Shown here: one piece after another, positions 1-8,082 of the stretch
Layout of the letters: each line of letters starts with the position of its first letter
How positions within the stretch are numbered: position 1 is the first letter of the stretch
Assembly (NCBI GenBank): GCA_020436085.1
Contig: JAGQYM010000030.1
Span: forward strand, 1-53,897
From: Cyclobacteriaceae bacterium
GTDB taxonomy: Bacteria > Bacteroidota > Bacteroidia > Cytophagales > Cyclobacteriaceae
DNA length: 53,897 bases
Direction of reading: 5' to 3'
Made by a program: the position numbers and the translations under genes
Notes under the pieces: model-generated
What the model was told of the DNA's origin: nothing
Databases searched by the model: none
Seen by the model: only the letters and a program-made list of their open reading frames with translations

Positions 1-1
1 C

Positions 2-844
2 CATAAAGATTTTGGTAACAACGATTTCTCAACCATAGCCCCAACCCTTACGCTCAAGATTACAAAAGGCAATATGGCCTTGCTTTTTGGCAACCTGGAA
101 AGCAGCTTAAATCACCACTTAATTGAGCCACTTTACGATTTTGAACGGGTAATGAATGACAGGTTGGAAACGGGAGTGCAATTTCAGACAATAAAAGATG
201 GGCTATTTTTTGACCTGTGGCTTGACTGGCAGAACATGATTTATAAGAACGATCCCGAACAGGAGAGATTTGTGTCTGGAGCATCACTCAATAAAAGGGT
301 GATTAACGGGGAAGTAGCGCTTCACCTCATCGGGCAGGCATTGGTAAGTCATCGCGGTGGACAAATCAACCTCAATTCACCACCGCTGGAGACTGTGACA
401 AACTCAGCAATTGGAGTAGAGGCAAGACGAGAGACAAGCGGAATTGTGAAAGCGTGGACAGCAAGCGGATTTTATAGCACCTACAGCAACCTTAGTGACG
501 GCAACGAACGACCATACAAAGATGGTTCAGCCATTTATTTTAATGTAAATGCATCAACGAAGTGGGGCCTTGACGTTATGATGAATTATTGGCAAGGCCA
601 CGAGTTTATTTCAATTCTAGGGAGTAAGGTGTATCCTTCGGTTTCTGAGTTTAACAACACACACCAGCGAGAAGACATGAAGCTAATTATGTGGCGTGCA
701 CTTTATCACAGAGAAATTGCTGAGGGATTGGTTCTTGGATTGCGGTTTGAACCTTACTACGACCTTGGTTTCCAATCCTTCCAATACGCCTATGGTTTTT
801 ATCTTCAGTTCAATGACAGGTTTTATCTGACGAGTCGGAAATGA
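2..844 (+). CDS. Outer-membrane beta-barrel protein, C-terminal part (5' end outside window)
   Basis: The reading frame is open from the first bases of the window, so the start codon lies upstream and the N-terminus is missing. The visible ~280 residues are rich in alternating aromatic and polar residues, have no long hydrophobic helix, and end in an amphipathic strand close to the stop (NDRFYLTSRK), all typical of an outer-membrane barrel. No enzymatic motif is visible. The stop overlaps the start of the next gene in an ATGA arrangement, so the two are probably translationally coupled. The exact family is not recognised; its substrate, if any, is unknown. Confidence 0.75.
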   Translation, partial: HKDFGNNDFSTIAPTLTLKITKGNMALLFGNLESSLNHHLIEPLYDFERVMNDRLETGVQFQTIKDGLFFDLWLDWQNMIYKNDPEQERFVSGASLNKRVINGEVALHLIGQALVSHRGGQINLNSPPLETVTNSAIGVEARRETSGIVKAWTASGFYSTYSNLSDGNERPYKDGSAIYFNVNASTKWGLDVMMNYWQGHEFISILGSKVYPSVSEFNNTHQREDMKLIMWRALYHREIAEGLVLGLRFEPYYDLGFQSFQYAYGFYLQFNDRFYLTSRK

Positions 845-1866
845 AACGAGTAGCGTGGGGACTTTTGTTGGTGGTTGTCGTTGCTCTTCTTTGGAACTGG
901 TCGCTGGTTATCTATGGATTGAATCAGGGAATCGGGCAGATGAAAATAGTATGGGGTGCGCGGCCCATTGCTGAGGTAATGGCGGATCCCTCTTTTCCAG
1001 ATTCATTGAAAGCTAAACTTCGAATCATCGATGAAATAAAAGAGTTTGCTATTGATTCTCTTGGACTGAAGGACTCGAAGAATTATCAGACTGTTTTCGA
1101 TCAAAAAGGAGAGGAGCTAATGTGGGTGGTGACCGCCAGTGAACCGTTTCAATTGAAGCCAAAGACCTGGCATTTTCCTGTGGTGGGCACGGTTCCATAC
1201 AAAGGTTATTTTGATAAAGACAACGCTGTGGCTGAGATGAGACGCCTTCAAACGGAGGGATGGGATGTAGGAGTGCGCAATCCGGGAGGTTGGTCAACGC
1301 TGGGTTGGTTTACCGATCCAATTCTTAGCGGTATGCTTGAACGAAATGAGGGCGACCTTGCTAGCCTGATCATTCATGAAATGGTGCACGCCAGCATCTT
1401 CATCAAGGATAGTGTTGAGTTCAATGAGAACTTCGCTTCATTCATCGCTGACTCAGCAGCCTATGATTTTCTTGCCTGGAAGTATGGAAGAGATTCTCAA
1501 GAATATGAAACCTACCTCTACGAAGTGATCGATCACCAGAGATACAGCAACCATGTGATGAGAGGTGCAAACGCGCTCGACTCAATGTATCAATCGTGGA
1601 ATGATTCGATGGGGATGGAAGAAAAAAAATCATTGAAGGAATCAATGATTAAAAGGATTGTTGAAACTATGGATACGATAACGCTCTTTAAATACAAGAT
1701 TCCTCGCGAGCGATTTCGAGAACGTCTCCCCAACAACGACTACTTTCTGGCCTACCGTAGATATCAGTCGAAGCTGTCGGTTTTGAAGGACGAATTAGAT
1801 CAAAAATATGGTGGCGATCTCCGTGCGATGATCGAGGCGTATGAGAGCCGCTATCCATTTCTTTGA
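841..1866 (+). CDS. Putative zinc aminopeptidase, COG4324 / PF10023 type
   Basis: The protein is 341 residues long with an N-terminal membrane anchor at about residues 4-24. It carries HEMVH at residues 179-183 (the HExxH zinc motif), followed by FNENFASF, which supplies the downstream Glu expected as third ligand. This HExxH...(F)NExFA arrangement and the length fit the predicted aminopeptidase family COG4324. The role is probably peptide trimming on the periplasmic side of the membrane; the substrate is unknown. It overlaps the preceding barrel gene by 4 bases, suggesting one transcript. Confidence 0.75.
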   Translation: MKRVAWGLLLVVVVALLWNWSLVIYGLNQGIGQMKIVWGARPIAEVMADPSFPDSLKAKLRIIDEIKEFAIDSLGLKDSKNYQTVFDQKGEELMWVVTASEPFQLKPKTWHFPVVGTVPYKGYFDKDNAVAEMRRLQTEGWDVGVRNPGGWSTLGWFTDPILSGMLERNEGDLASLIIHEMVHASIFIKDSVEFNENFASFIADSAAYDFLAWKYGRDSQEYETYLYEVIDHQRYSNHVMRGANALDSMYQSWNDSMGMEEKKSLKESMIKRIVETMDTITLFKYKIPRERFRERLPNNDYFLAYRRYQSKLSVLKDELDQKYGGDLRAMIEAYESRYPFL

Positions 1867-1910
1867 TTGTGATCCACCGATTAAGGAATTGTTAAGATGG
1901 TAACATCAGC

Positions 1911-1941
1911 TTTTAATTAGCTTAATTTCATGCTACTTTTG
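1911..1941 (+). promoter_or_regulatory. Candidate Bacteroidota promoter for the two-component pair
   Basis: The -7 element TACTTTTG lies at 1934-1941, matching TAnnTTTG, and a T-rich TTTT -33 element lies 19 bases upstream. The response regulator ATG is 23 bases downstream, a plausible short leader. Confidence 0.55.
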
Positions 1942-1964
1942 AAGTGTAAAAAATCGAGCTTTCT

Positions 1965-2654
1965 ATGGCTAATAAGCCATCGCACAAGGTGCTTGTCGTT
2001 GATGACGAAGAGCCTATTTTAGAGTTATTAAAATACAACCTCGAGAAAGGGGGATACGAAGTTCGCACCGCCAGCGATGGCCAATCAGGTGTTGACTTAG
2101 CCAAGCGTTTTTTGCCCGACTTGGTTCTGCTCGATATCATGATGCCGAAGATGGATGGGGTGGAGACTTGCAGATTACTGCGCGCCATTCCTGAATTGCA
2201 GAACACTTACATCGTTTTTCTTACAGCACGCTCAGAAGAGTATTCGGAAGTGGCAGCATTTGACGTTGGGGCGGATGACTACATCACTAAGCCGATCAAG
2301 CCGCGAGCGTTGATGAGCCGTATCGCAGCCCTTTTCAGACGAGAATCAAAAAAGAAAGGATCGTCATCGCAAATCAAAATGGGCGATCTACTCATAGACA
2401 GAACGAGCTATACTATAAAAGTGAAAGACAAAGAGATCAGTCTTCCGAAGAAAGAGTTTGAGCTACTCTTCTTCCTTGCTCAAAATCCAAACAAAGTCTT
2501 CAGTCGTGACGATCTATTGCAGAACATCTGGGGAACCGATGTTTATGTTTTGGCCAGAACGGTTGACGTGCACATCCGAAAAGTGCGTGAAAAGATAGGA
2601 GATGACTATATTACCACCGTAAAAGGAGTGGGATACAAGTTTCATCTAAACTAA
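1965..2654 (+). CDS. OmpR/PhoB-type response regulator
   Basis: An N-terminal receiver domain (about residues 8-120) shows the acidic pocket DDEE at 13-16, the phospho-acceptor Asp57 in LLDIMMP, and the conserved Lys in ITKPI. A C-terminal winged helix (about 130-228) ends in the usual KVREKIG...VKGVGYKF pattern. At 229 residues it has the standard length. It acts in the cytoplasm as a DNA-binding transcription factor, presumably phosphorylated by the kinase encoded 9 bases downstream. The target genes cannot be read from the sequence. The pair resembles PhoP/PhoR or RprXY-like systems, but the orthology is not certain. Confidence 0.93.
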   Translation: MANKPSHKVLVVDDEEPILELLKYNLEKGGYEVRTASDGQSGVDLAKRFLPDLVLLDIMMPKMDGVETCRLLRAIPELQNTYIVFLTARSEEYSEVAAFDVGADDYITKPIKPRALMSRIAALFRRESKKKGSSSQIKMGDLLIDRTSYTIKVKDKEISLPKKEFELLFFLAQNPNKVFSRDDLLQNIWGTDVYVLARTVDVHIRKVREKIGDDYITTVKGVGYKFHLN

Positions 2655-2663
2655 ACTGTCATC

Positions 2664-3725
2664 GTGTATAGCGCCAGAGTCTTGGCATTGCTTCTAGCGG
2701 CATCCATTTGCCTCGTTACCTCTCTTTTTCTCTCTCTCGTCAATGATGCTACTGCTCAAGTCTTGATTGTTGCGGGAATCATAAGTTTTTCTGTTTCCTA
2801 CATTCTTGTTTTTATAATTCTTGAATACCTGGTCTTTCAGGAAATCAACCGGATTTATAAAATGCTTGACAAGCTTCGGAAGTCTGAATTGGTGGATCTT
2901 GAAAAAGCCAAAGCCAGCCAGCTGAATCCGTTGAAGAAGATAAACGAAGAGATCCACTCTTTTGCAGCGCTCAAACAGAAGGAAATTGATGAACTAAGGA
3001 AGCTGGAGACTTTCCGAAAGGAGTTTGTGGCTGACGTTTCTCATGAACTAAAAACACCGATTTTCGCTGCACAGGGATTTGTGCACACGCTCCTTGATGG
3101 TGCGGTGAATGACAAAAACGTTCGCACAAAGTTTTTGCGCAAAGCAGCCAAAAGCCTTGATGGGTTGGATGCTCTGGTTCAGGACCTTCTAACTCTTTCA
3201 CAAATTGAGACTGGAGATATTAAGATGAAGTTTGAGAACATCGACCTCTATGAGCTATGTGTGGAGGTAATGGATCAATTTGAACAGCGTGGAAAGAATA
3301 AAGATGTGGGCGTAAAACTGGTAAAGCCGGATGAAATGATCATCGTTTATGCCGACTGGCTTCGCATTTCGCAGGTGATGACCAATCTGATTTCAAATGC
3401 AATAAAGTACAATCGTGAAAATGGCAACGTGACCATTCACTTTGAAATTGGGAAAAAGTATGTGACGACCTTTGTGACCGATACCGGGGATGGGATTCCG
3501 GAGAATCACCTCAATAGAATTTTTGAGCGATTCTATCGAGTGGAAAAAAGCCGGAGCCGTGAAAAGGGAGGAACGGGCCTGGGCCTGGCTATTGTAAAAC
3601 ATATACTTGAAGGGCACGGCACGAAAGCGGAAGCGACAAGTCAAGTTGGGAAGGGGTCAACCTTTAGTTTCAAGCTCCCGTTGGTGAAGGCCGCGCCCAA
3701 ACAATCTGCTGAATCAAAAGCTTAG
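2664..3725 (+). CDS. Sensor histidine kinase (PhoR-like), partner of the upstream regulator
   Basis: The gene starts with GTG nine bases after the response regulator stop. Two N-terminal transmembrane helices (about residues 5-25 and 33-57) have almost no loop between them, so there is little or no periplasmic sensor domain. A coiled linker leads to the HisKA domain with the phospho-acceptor in SHELKTP (His about 127), then a HATPase domain with N box NLISNAIKYN, G1 box DTGDGIPE and G2 box GGTGLGLAIV. The missing periplasmic domain suggests it senses the membrane or a partner protein rather than a soluble ligand. Confidence 0.92.
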   Translation: MYSARVLALLLAASICLVTSLFLSLVNDATAQVLIVAGIISFSVSYILVFIILEYLVFQEINRIYKMLDKLRKSELVDLEKAKASQLNPLKKINEEIHSFAALKQKEIDELRKLETFRKEFVADVSHELKTPIFAAQGFVHTLLDGAVNDKNVRTKFLRKAAKSLDGLDALVQDLLTLSQIETGDIKMKFENIDLYELCVEVMDQFEQRGKNKDVGVKLVKPDEMIIVYADWLRISQVMTNLISNAIKYNRENGNVTIHFEIGKKYVTTFVTDTGDGIPENHLNRIFERFYRVEKSRSREKGGTGLGLAIVKHILEGHGTKAEATSQVGKGSTFSFKLPLVKAAPKQSAESKA

Positions 3726-3726
3726 C

Positions 3727-3734
3727 TACCTTTG
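3727..3734 (+). promoter_or_regulatory. Candidate -7 element directly before the RluA-family gene
   Basis: TACCTTTG matches the -7 consensus exactly, but it ends only four bases before the TTG start at 3739. If used, the transcript would be leaderless or translation would start at a later TTG or CTG codon. Confidence 0.4.
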
Positions 3735-3738
3735 CGGC

Positions 3739-4458
3739 TTGAAAACTCCAAAGTTCAATCTGGCGAAAGCCATCTTGTTTCAAAATGATGATTATTTGGT
3801 GGTCAATAAGCCACCTTTCCTCTCCACGCTTGAGGACAGAAACGAACCGATTAACCTGCTGCAAAGTGTACGGGAAGTGGAACCTGATGCTCAGGTTTGT
3901 CACCGATTGGATAAGGAGACTTCGGGTGTGCTGGCTATCGCCCGGCACCCGGAAGCCTACCGGTCGCTAAGCGTGCAATTTGAGGAACGCACGGTAGAGA
4001 AGGTATATCATGCAGTGGTTGAAGGCATTCACAAATTCGAAAACGAGTTGGTTGACCTTCCCATATTAAAACAGCGGGACGGAACCGTAAAGATTGATCG
4101 CCTTGGCAAAAAGGCCCAAACCTATTTTACCACACTACAGCCTTTCAAAAACCACACGCTGGTGGAGTGTAGACCTATCACCGGGAGGATGCATCAGATC
4201 AGGCTGCATTTGGCCAGTCTGCAGGCCCCCATCTGTTCTGATACCACTTACGGAGGAAAAGTATTTTATCTGTCGTCCGTTAAGCGGGGATACAATTTAA
4301 AGAAACACACGGAGGAGGAACCGTTCATTAGGCGGTTTGCCTTACACGCTCGAAGACTGTCTTTTTTAGGCTTAGATGACGAAAAAATTGAGGTTTTGGC
4401 ACCCTATCCCAAGGATTTGGCGGCCCTTCTAAATCAATTGTCTGCCAATCTCAGGTAA
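3739..4458 (+). CDS. RluA-family RNA pseudouridine synthase
   Basis: The 239-residue protein isomerises specific uridines of rRNA or tRNA to pseudouridine in the cytoplasm. The catalytic motif HRLDKETSGVL contains the essential Asp; further family blocks are VEKVYHAVVEG and RPITGRMHQIRLHL. There is no N-terminal S4 domain, so it resembles the short RluA/TruC class. The target nucleotide cannot be deduced. The start is a TTG with a promoter-like element immediately before it; in-frame CTG and TTG codons at 3760 and 3775 are alternatives. It follows the kinase gene by 13 bases. Confidence 0.88.
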   Translation: MKTPKFNLAKAILFQNDDYLVVNKPPFLSTLEDRNEPINLLQSVREVEPDAQVCHRLDKETSGVLAIARHPEAYRSLSVQFEERTVEKVYHAVVEGIHKFENELVDLPILKQRDGTVKIDRLGKKAQTYFTTLQPFKNHTLVECRPITGRMHQIRLHLASLQAPICSDTTYGGKVFYLSSVKRGYNLKKHTEEEPFIRRFALHARRLSFLGLDDEKIEVLAPYPKDLAALLNQLSANLR

Positions 4459-4472
4459 AAAGAAATCGCAGC

Positions 4473-4503
4473 TTGGAAAATAGCCTTTTTGGGTCTACTT
4501 TTG
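4473..4503 (+). promoter_or_regulatory. Promoter of the rplM-rpsI-rpsB operon
   Basis: TTG at 4473-4475, a 20-base spacer, and TACTTTTG at 4496-4503 give the best -33/-7 match in the window. A leader of about 50 bases precedes the GTG start of rplM. Confidence 0.65.
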
Positions 4504-4558
4504 TGTCCCTTTTTGGAGGGGTGTATAGTCAAAAACAAGATTTTTAAAGGGATCAAAA

Positions 4559-5002
4559 GTGGATCATAACAGTTATAAAACAACCAACACCAGCAAGTTA
4601 ACAGCCGAGAAAGGCTGGGTATTGGTGGATGCGAAAAACCAGGTATTGGGTCGCGTAGCGAGCCAAGTGGCAAAAATCCTTAGAGGAAAGAACAAACCTA
4701 CTTTCACACCGAATGCGGATACAGGTGACCATGTTATCGTGATCAACGCTGAGAAAGTGAGAATGACAGGAAAGAAGTGGAACAATCGCATTTTGCTTTC
4801 GCACTCTGGTTACCCAGGAGGTCAAACAGAGCGTACGCCTGCGATGATCCGTTCGAAGCATCCTGAGAGATTGATTGAGCATGCAGTAAGAGGTATGCTT
4901 CCAAAAAATAGAATAGGTAGCGAGGTGTACAGAAGCTTGCACGTTTACGTGGGCGATCAGCATCCTCACGAGGCACAACAACCAAAAGCAATAAAGTTCT
5001 GA
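4559..5002 (+). CDS. rplM: 50S ribosomal protein L13
   Basis: This 147-residue protein has the family hallmarks: VDAKNQVLGRVASQVAKIL near the N-terminus, FTPNADTGDHVIVINA, and RGMLPKNRIG followed by LHVYVGDQHPHEAQQP. It is an early assembly protein of the large subunit. Translation starts at GTG. Order and spacing (rplM, 3 bases, rpsI, 7 bases, rpsB) show a single operon. Length is normal and no feature is unusual. Confidence 0.98.
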   Translation: MDHNSYKTTNTSKLTAEKGWVLVDAKNQVLGRVASQVAKILRGKNKPTFTPNADTGDHVIVINAEKVRMTGKKWNNRILLSHSGYPGGQTERTPAMIRSKHPERLIEHAVRGMLPKNRIGSEVYRSLHVYVGDQHPHEAQQPKAIKF

Positions 5003-5005
5003 TAG

Positions 5006-5392
5006 ATGGAAATCACCAATAAGACAGGAAGAAGAAAGACCGCGATCGCCAGGGTATACGTACAGCCCGGAAAAGGAACCATCACGGTAAATGAGAGAGA
5101 ACTCACAGACTACTTCAAATCTGAAATCCACCAGACTACCGTTATGCAGGCTTTGGATCTGTTGAAAGTAGCTGACCAATACGATGTAAATGTGAACGTT
5201 GAAGGCGGTGGTATCAAAGGTCAGGCAGAAGCGATCAGATTGGGTATTACCCGTGCATTGGTTGATATCAATGGTGAAAACAAACCTGCTTTGAAAAAAG
5301 AAGGACTTACCACACGTGACTCACGCATGGTAGAAAGAAAGAAGTACGGAAAGAGAAAAGCAAGAAAGAGATTCCAATTCAGCAAACGCTAA
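5006..5392 (+). CDS. rpsI: 30S ribosomal protein S9
   Basis: At 128 residues it carries the S9 blocks GRRKTAIARVYVQPGKG, GGGIKGQAEAIRLGITRAL, and the basic C-terminal tail KYGKRKARKRFQFSKR, whose terminal Lys-Arg reaches the ribosomal P site. It sits in the usual L13-S9 pair, three bases after rplM. The sequence is intact and of standard length. Confidence 0.98.
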   Translation: MEITNKTGRRKTAIARVYVQPGKGTITVNERELTDYFKSEIHQTTVMQALDLLKVADQYDVNVNVEGGGIKGQAEAIRLGITRALVDINGENKPALKKEGLTTRDSRMVERKKYGKRKARKRFQFSKR

Positions 5393-5399
5393 TAGTAGA

Positions 5400-6170
5400 A
5401 TGGCTAATAAATTGACAACTCAAGAATTGATGGAAGCTGGCGTTCACTTCGGGCACCTTACCCGCAAGTGGAACCCAAAGATGGCTGAGTATATTTTCAT
5501 GGAGAACAACGGTATCCACCTGATCGACTTGAACAAGACGATCAAATGCCTGGATGAGGCCGTTTTCTCACTAAAGAATATTGTGCGCTCCGGACGTAAG
5601 ATCATGTTCGTAGCCACGAAGAAGCAAGCTAAAGACATCGTGAAGACGCAAGCAGTAAGGTTGAATATGCCTTATGTGACTGAACGTTGGCTTGGTGGAA
5701 TGCTTACCAATTTCGCTACAATCAGAAAGTCGCTTAAGAAATTGGCGCAGATTGATAAGATGATGAAGGATGAGAACTTTGAAAGTATTGCGAAACGTGA
5801 GCGTCTGATGATCGGCCGCGAGAAGGCAAAGCTTGAGAAGTTGTTGGGTGGAATTGCGGATTTGAACCGCCTTCCTTCTGCTCTGTTTGTGGTGGACGTA
5901 AAGCGTGAGCACATTGCAGTAGCAGAAGCGCAAAAGTTGAATATCCCCGTGTTTGCGATGGTAGATACCAACTCAGATCCAACGGATATTGATTTTCCGA
6001 TTCCTGCAAACGATGATGCTTTCAAGTCTATTTCAATTATCGTAGACCATGTAGGTAAAGCCATCGAAGAGGGGCTGATGGAGCGTAAGAAAGACAAGGA
6101 CGATGCTGCGATGAAGAAGGAAGAGGAAGAGAAAAGAAAAGTAGACGAGGCCGTAGAAGAGACGAAATAA
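5400..6170 (+). CDS. rpsB: 30S ribosomal protein S2
   Basis: This 256-residue protein begins with the S2 signature LMEAGVHFGHLTRKWNPKM and contains RWLGGMLTNF and DTNSDPTDIDFPIPANDDA. The C-terminal ~30 residues form a highly charged Lys/Glu tail (KKDKDDAAMKKEEEEKRK), common in Bacteroidota S2. It is the last gene before the terminator hairpin at 6210 and is separated from tsf by 121 bases. Confidence 0.98.
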   Translation: MANKLTTQELMEAGVHFGHLTRKWNPKMAEYIFMENNGIHLIDLNKTIKCLDEAVFSLKNIVRSGRKIMFVATKKQAKDIVKTQAVRLNMPYVTERWLGGMLTNFATIRKSLKKLAQIDKMMKDENFESIAKRERLMIGREKAKLEKLLGGIADLNRLPSALFVVDVKREHIAVAEAQKLNIPVFAMVDTNSDPTDIDFPIPANDDAFKSISIIVDHVGKAIEEGLMERKKDKDDAAMKKEEEEKRKVDEAVEETK

Positions 6171-6209
6171 TTCAAGGTTTCCGGGAGTCCGGGCCTTATA
6201 ATTAAAACG

Positions 6210-6244
6210 CTAAACATCGGCCCAAAGCCGGTGTTTAGTTTTTT
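6210..6244 (+). terminator. Intrinsic terminator between rpsB and tsf
   Basis: A 12-bp stem (CTAAACATCGGC / GCCGGTGTTTAG, one wobble pair) has a 5-base loop and is followed by six T residues. It lies 39 bases after the rpsB stop. No convincing TAnnTTTG element is visible between it and tsf, so tsf may depend on partial read-through. Confidence 0.85.
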
Positions 6245-6291
6245 AAGACCAATTCAATTTTAGAAACAGTAACTATTAAATAACACATACA

Positions 6292-7122
6292 ATGGCGATT
6301 ACAGCTCAAGACGTAAACAAGCTGCGCACCATGACCGGTGCAGGAATGATGGATTGTAAAAAAGCGCTTACCGAGGCAAATGGTGACTTCGAAAAGGCAA
6401 TAGAGATATTGAGAAAGAAGGGACAGAAAGTATCTGCATCTCGCTCCGACAAGGAAGCGAAAGAGGGATCAGTATTTGTAAAAACCAGTGACAACAATAA
6501 AGAGGCTGCTTTGATCGCTTTGAATTGCGAGACTGACTTTGTGGCTAAGAATGAAGAGTTTCAAGGATTAGGTGAAGCCATTGTAAACGTTGCATTTGCC
6601 AAGAAGCCAGCAAGTACGGAAGCTTTGCTTGGTGAGAAATTAGGTGACCTAACCGTTCAGGAGAAAATCACTGAGTTGGTGGGTAAGATCGGTGAGAAGA
6701 TCGAGATCAGCGAGTACGTACAGATGGCTGGCGAAGCAGTTGTTCCGTATATCCACGCGGGCAGCAAGCTCGGTGTTTTGGTTTCTCTTAAAGGTGTGAA
6801 TGGAAAGGATGTCACCGAAGCAGGTAAAGACGTAGGCATGCAGATCGCAGCTATGAACCCTGTAGCGGTTGATGAAACGTCCGTTGATAAGAATGTAATT
6901 GAGAAGGAACTTGAGATTGCCAAAGCACAGATCATCGCTGAAGGCAAACCACAAAACATGGTTGAGAAGATTGCCGAAGGTAAGCTGAAGAAATTTTACA
7001 AAGAGAACACGCTTGTACACCAGCCATTTGTAAAAGATAACAGCAAAACTGTCGCTCAATACCTCGATGGATACAGCAAGGGGTTGGCAGTCGCTGACTT
7101 CAAAAGAGTAGCCATCGGCTAA
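6292..7122 (+). CDS. tsf: Translation elongation factor Ts
   Basis: EF-Ts is the nucleotide exchange factor of EF-Tu. The protein has 276 residues, with the N-terminal UBA-like helix bundle (VNKLRTMTGAGMMDCKKAL), the TDFVA motif in NCETDFVAKNEEF that contacts EF-Tu, and a C-terminal dimerisation region including PFVKDNSKTVAQYL. The order rpsB-tsf is almost universal in bacteria. Here tsf lies beyond a terminator hairpin and is followed by its own strong terminator. Confidence 0.97.
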   Translation: MAITAQDVNKLRTMTGAGMMDCKKALTEANGDFEKAIEILRKKGQKVSASRSDKEAKEGSVFVKTSDNNKEAALIALNCETDFVAKNEEFQGLGEAIVNVAFAKKPASTEALLGEKLGDLTVQEKITELVGKIGEKIEISEYVQMAGEAVVPYIHAGSKLGVLVSLKGVNGKDVTEAGKDVGMQIAAMNPVAVDETSVDKNVIEKELEIAKAQIIAEGKPQNMVEKIAEGKLKKFYKENTLVHQPFVKDNSKTVAQYLDGYSKGLAVADFKRVAIG

Positions 7123-7143
7123 TTCGAATCATAGAGCATATGT

Positions 7144-7170
7144 AAAAAGGAGCCCTTAGGCTCCTTTTTT
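7144..7170 (+). terminator. Intrinsic terminator of tsf
   Basis: An 11-bp stem AAAAAGGAGCC / GGCTCCTTTTT has a 4-base loop and continues into a T run. It lies 21 bases after the tsf stop. Confidence 0.9.
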
Positions 7171-7231
7171 ATTGTCTGCTTACCTCGATTGCCTTATTAT
7201 TGACATTGGGTAAAATGCATCCAGCCGAAAA

Positions 7232-8008
7232 ATGTCAAAGTTTGACTCGTTGTTGAAAGTCTATGAGGCGCATCGCTCTTATCTGGGAAAGAAATCCCTT
7301 CCACCACAGAAAAGAGATTTTGACAACTTCGCGGCCACCTTTTTTTGCCCAGGTCCTTTCTATTATTATGTTATTGACTCGCCCACACTTACGCTTGATT
7401 ACGTTAGTCCCTCAGTGGAGGAATTGTTCGGGATAAAACCGGAAGATTTTTCGTTTCAGAAGTTTATGGATTTGGTTCACCCTGATGAACTCGACTACTT
7501 TTTGAAATGCGAAGACCGGGTAGCCGACTTCCTGATGAATAAAATAGAGCCACGACAGGTGGTAAACTATAAGATCACATACTGTCTTCGACAGAGGACC
7601 ATTAGTCAGGGCTATCGGCTGTTTTTGCTACAAACGGTAACGCTGCAGACAACGGCTGAGGGCTCTCTACTCAAAGTATTTGGTTTACAAACCGACATTA
7701 CCCATATCACCAAGCATAATAGTAAACGTCTTTCTTTTGTCGGACTCCAAGGCCAGCCCAGTTACCTTGAAATCGATGTATTTTCAGATGATGAATCGTC
7801 CAAGAGTCACCCAGAGGTTAAATTCACCAAACGTGAGTTGGAAGTTATCCGACTCTTAGGGGAAGGGCTGACTACCAGTGAAATTGCAGCTCGTCTTTTT
7901 GTATCCGATGAAACGATCATCTCTCATCGAAAAAATACGCTGTCGAAAACTGGCTTTAAAAACACTTCTCAAGTCCTAGCATACTGTATTCGCAAAGGGC
8001 TTGTATAA
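7232..8008 (+). CDS. PAS domain-LuxR-type transcriptional regulator
   Basis: The 258-residue protein carries a PAS domain (about residues 45-160; VSPSVEELFGIKPEDF and VHPDELDYF are typical PAS-3 blocks) and a C-terminal LuxR/NarL helix-turn-helix (about 195-258; FTKRELEVIRLLGEGLTTSEIA, then SDETIISHRKN). There is no receiver domain, so a small ligand, redox state or partner probably acts through the PAS fold. The gene stands alone between the tsf terminator and a divergent-looking palindrome at its own 3' end. The signal and targets are unknown. Confidence 0.85.
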   Translation: MSKFDSLLKVYEAHRSYLGKKSLPPQKRDFDNFAATFFCPGPFYYYVIDSPTLTLDYVSPSVEELFGIKPEDFSFQKFMDLVHPDELDYFLKCEDRVADFLMNKIEPRQVVNYKITYCLRQRTISQGYRLFLLQTVTLQTTAEGSLLKVFGLQTDITHITKHNSKRLSFVGLQGQPSYLEIDVFSDDESSKSHPEVKFTKRELEVIRLLGEGLTTSEIAARLFVSDETIISHRKNTLSKTGFKNTSQVLAYCIRKGLV

Positions 8009-8030
8009 AAATCCCCATCTATGGGGATTT
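8009..8030. repeat. Perfect 10-bp-arm palindrome after the LuxR gene
   Basis: The arms AAATCCCCAT and ATGGGGATTT are separated by CT and start directly after the stop codon at 8008. A -7-like element TACATTTG overlaps its right end. It could be a terminator with a short T tract, an operator for the downstream lipoprotein gene, or both. Confidence 0.7.
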
Positions 8031-8037
8031 ACATTTG
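8030..8037 (+). promoter_or_regulatory. Candidate -7 element of the lipoprotein gene
   Basis: TACATTTG fits TAnnTTTG. The palindrome directly upstream occupies the region between -33 and -7, a typical repressor or activator position. Confidence 0.45.
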
Positions 8038-8082
8038 CATGTTCATGGATGATGTTTGAATTTGATTCTAAACTCATTTCCA

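Noticed and set aside
4598-5179. 193-residue frame on the minus strand
   Set aside because: It is antisense to rplM and rpsI, whose identity is certain.
7232-8008. Quorum-sensing LuxR protein
   Set aside because: The sensor domain is PAS, not an autoinducer-binding domain, and no synthase gene is present.
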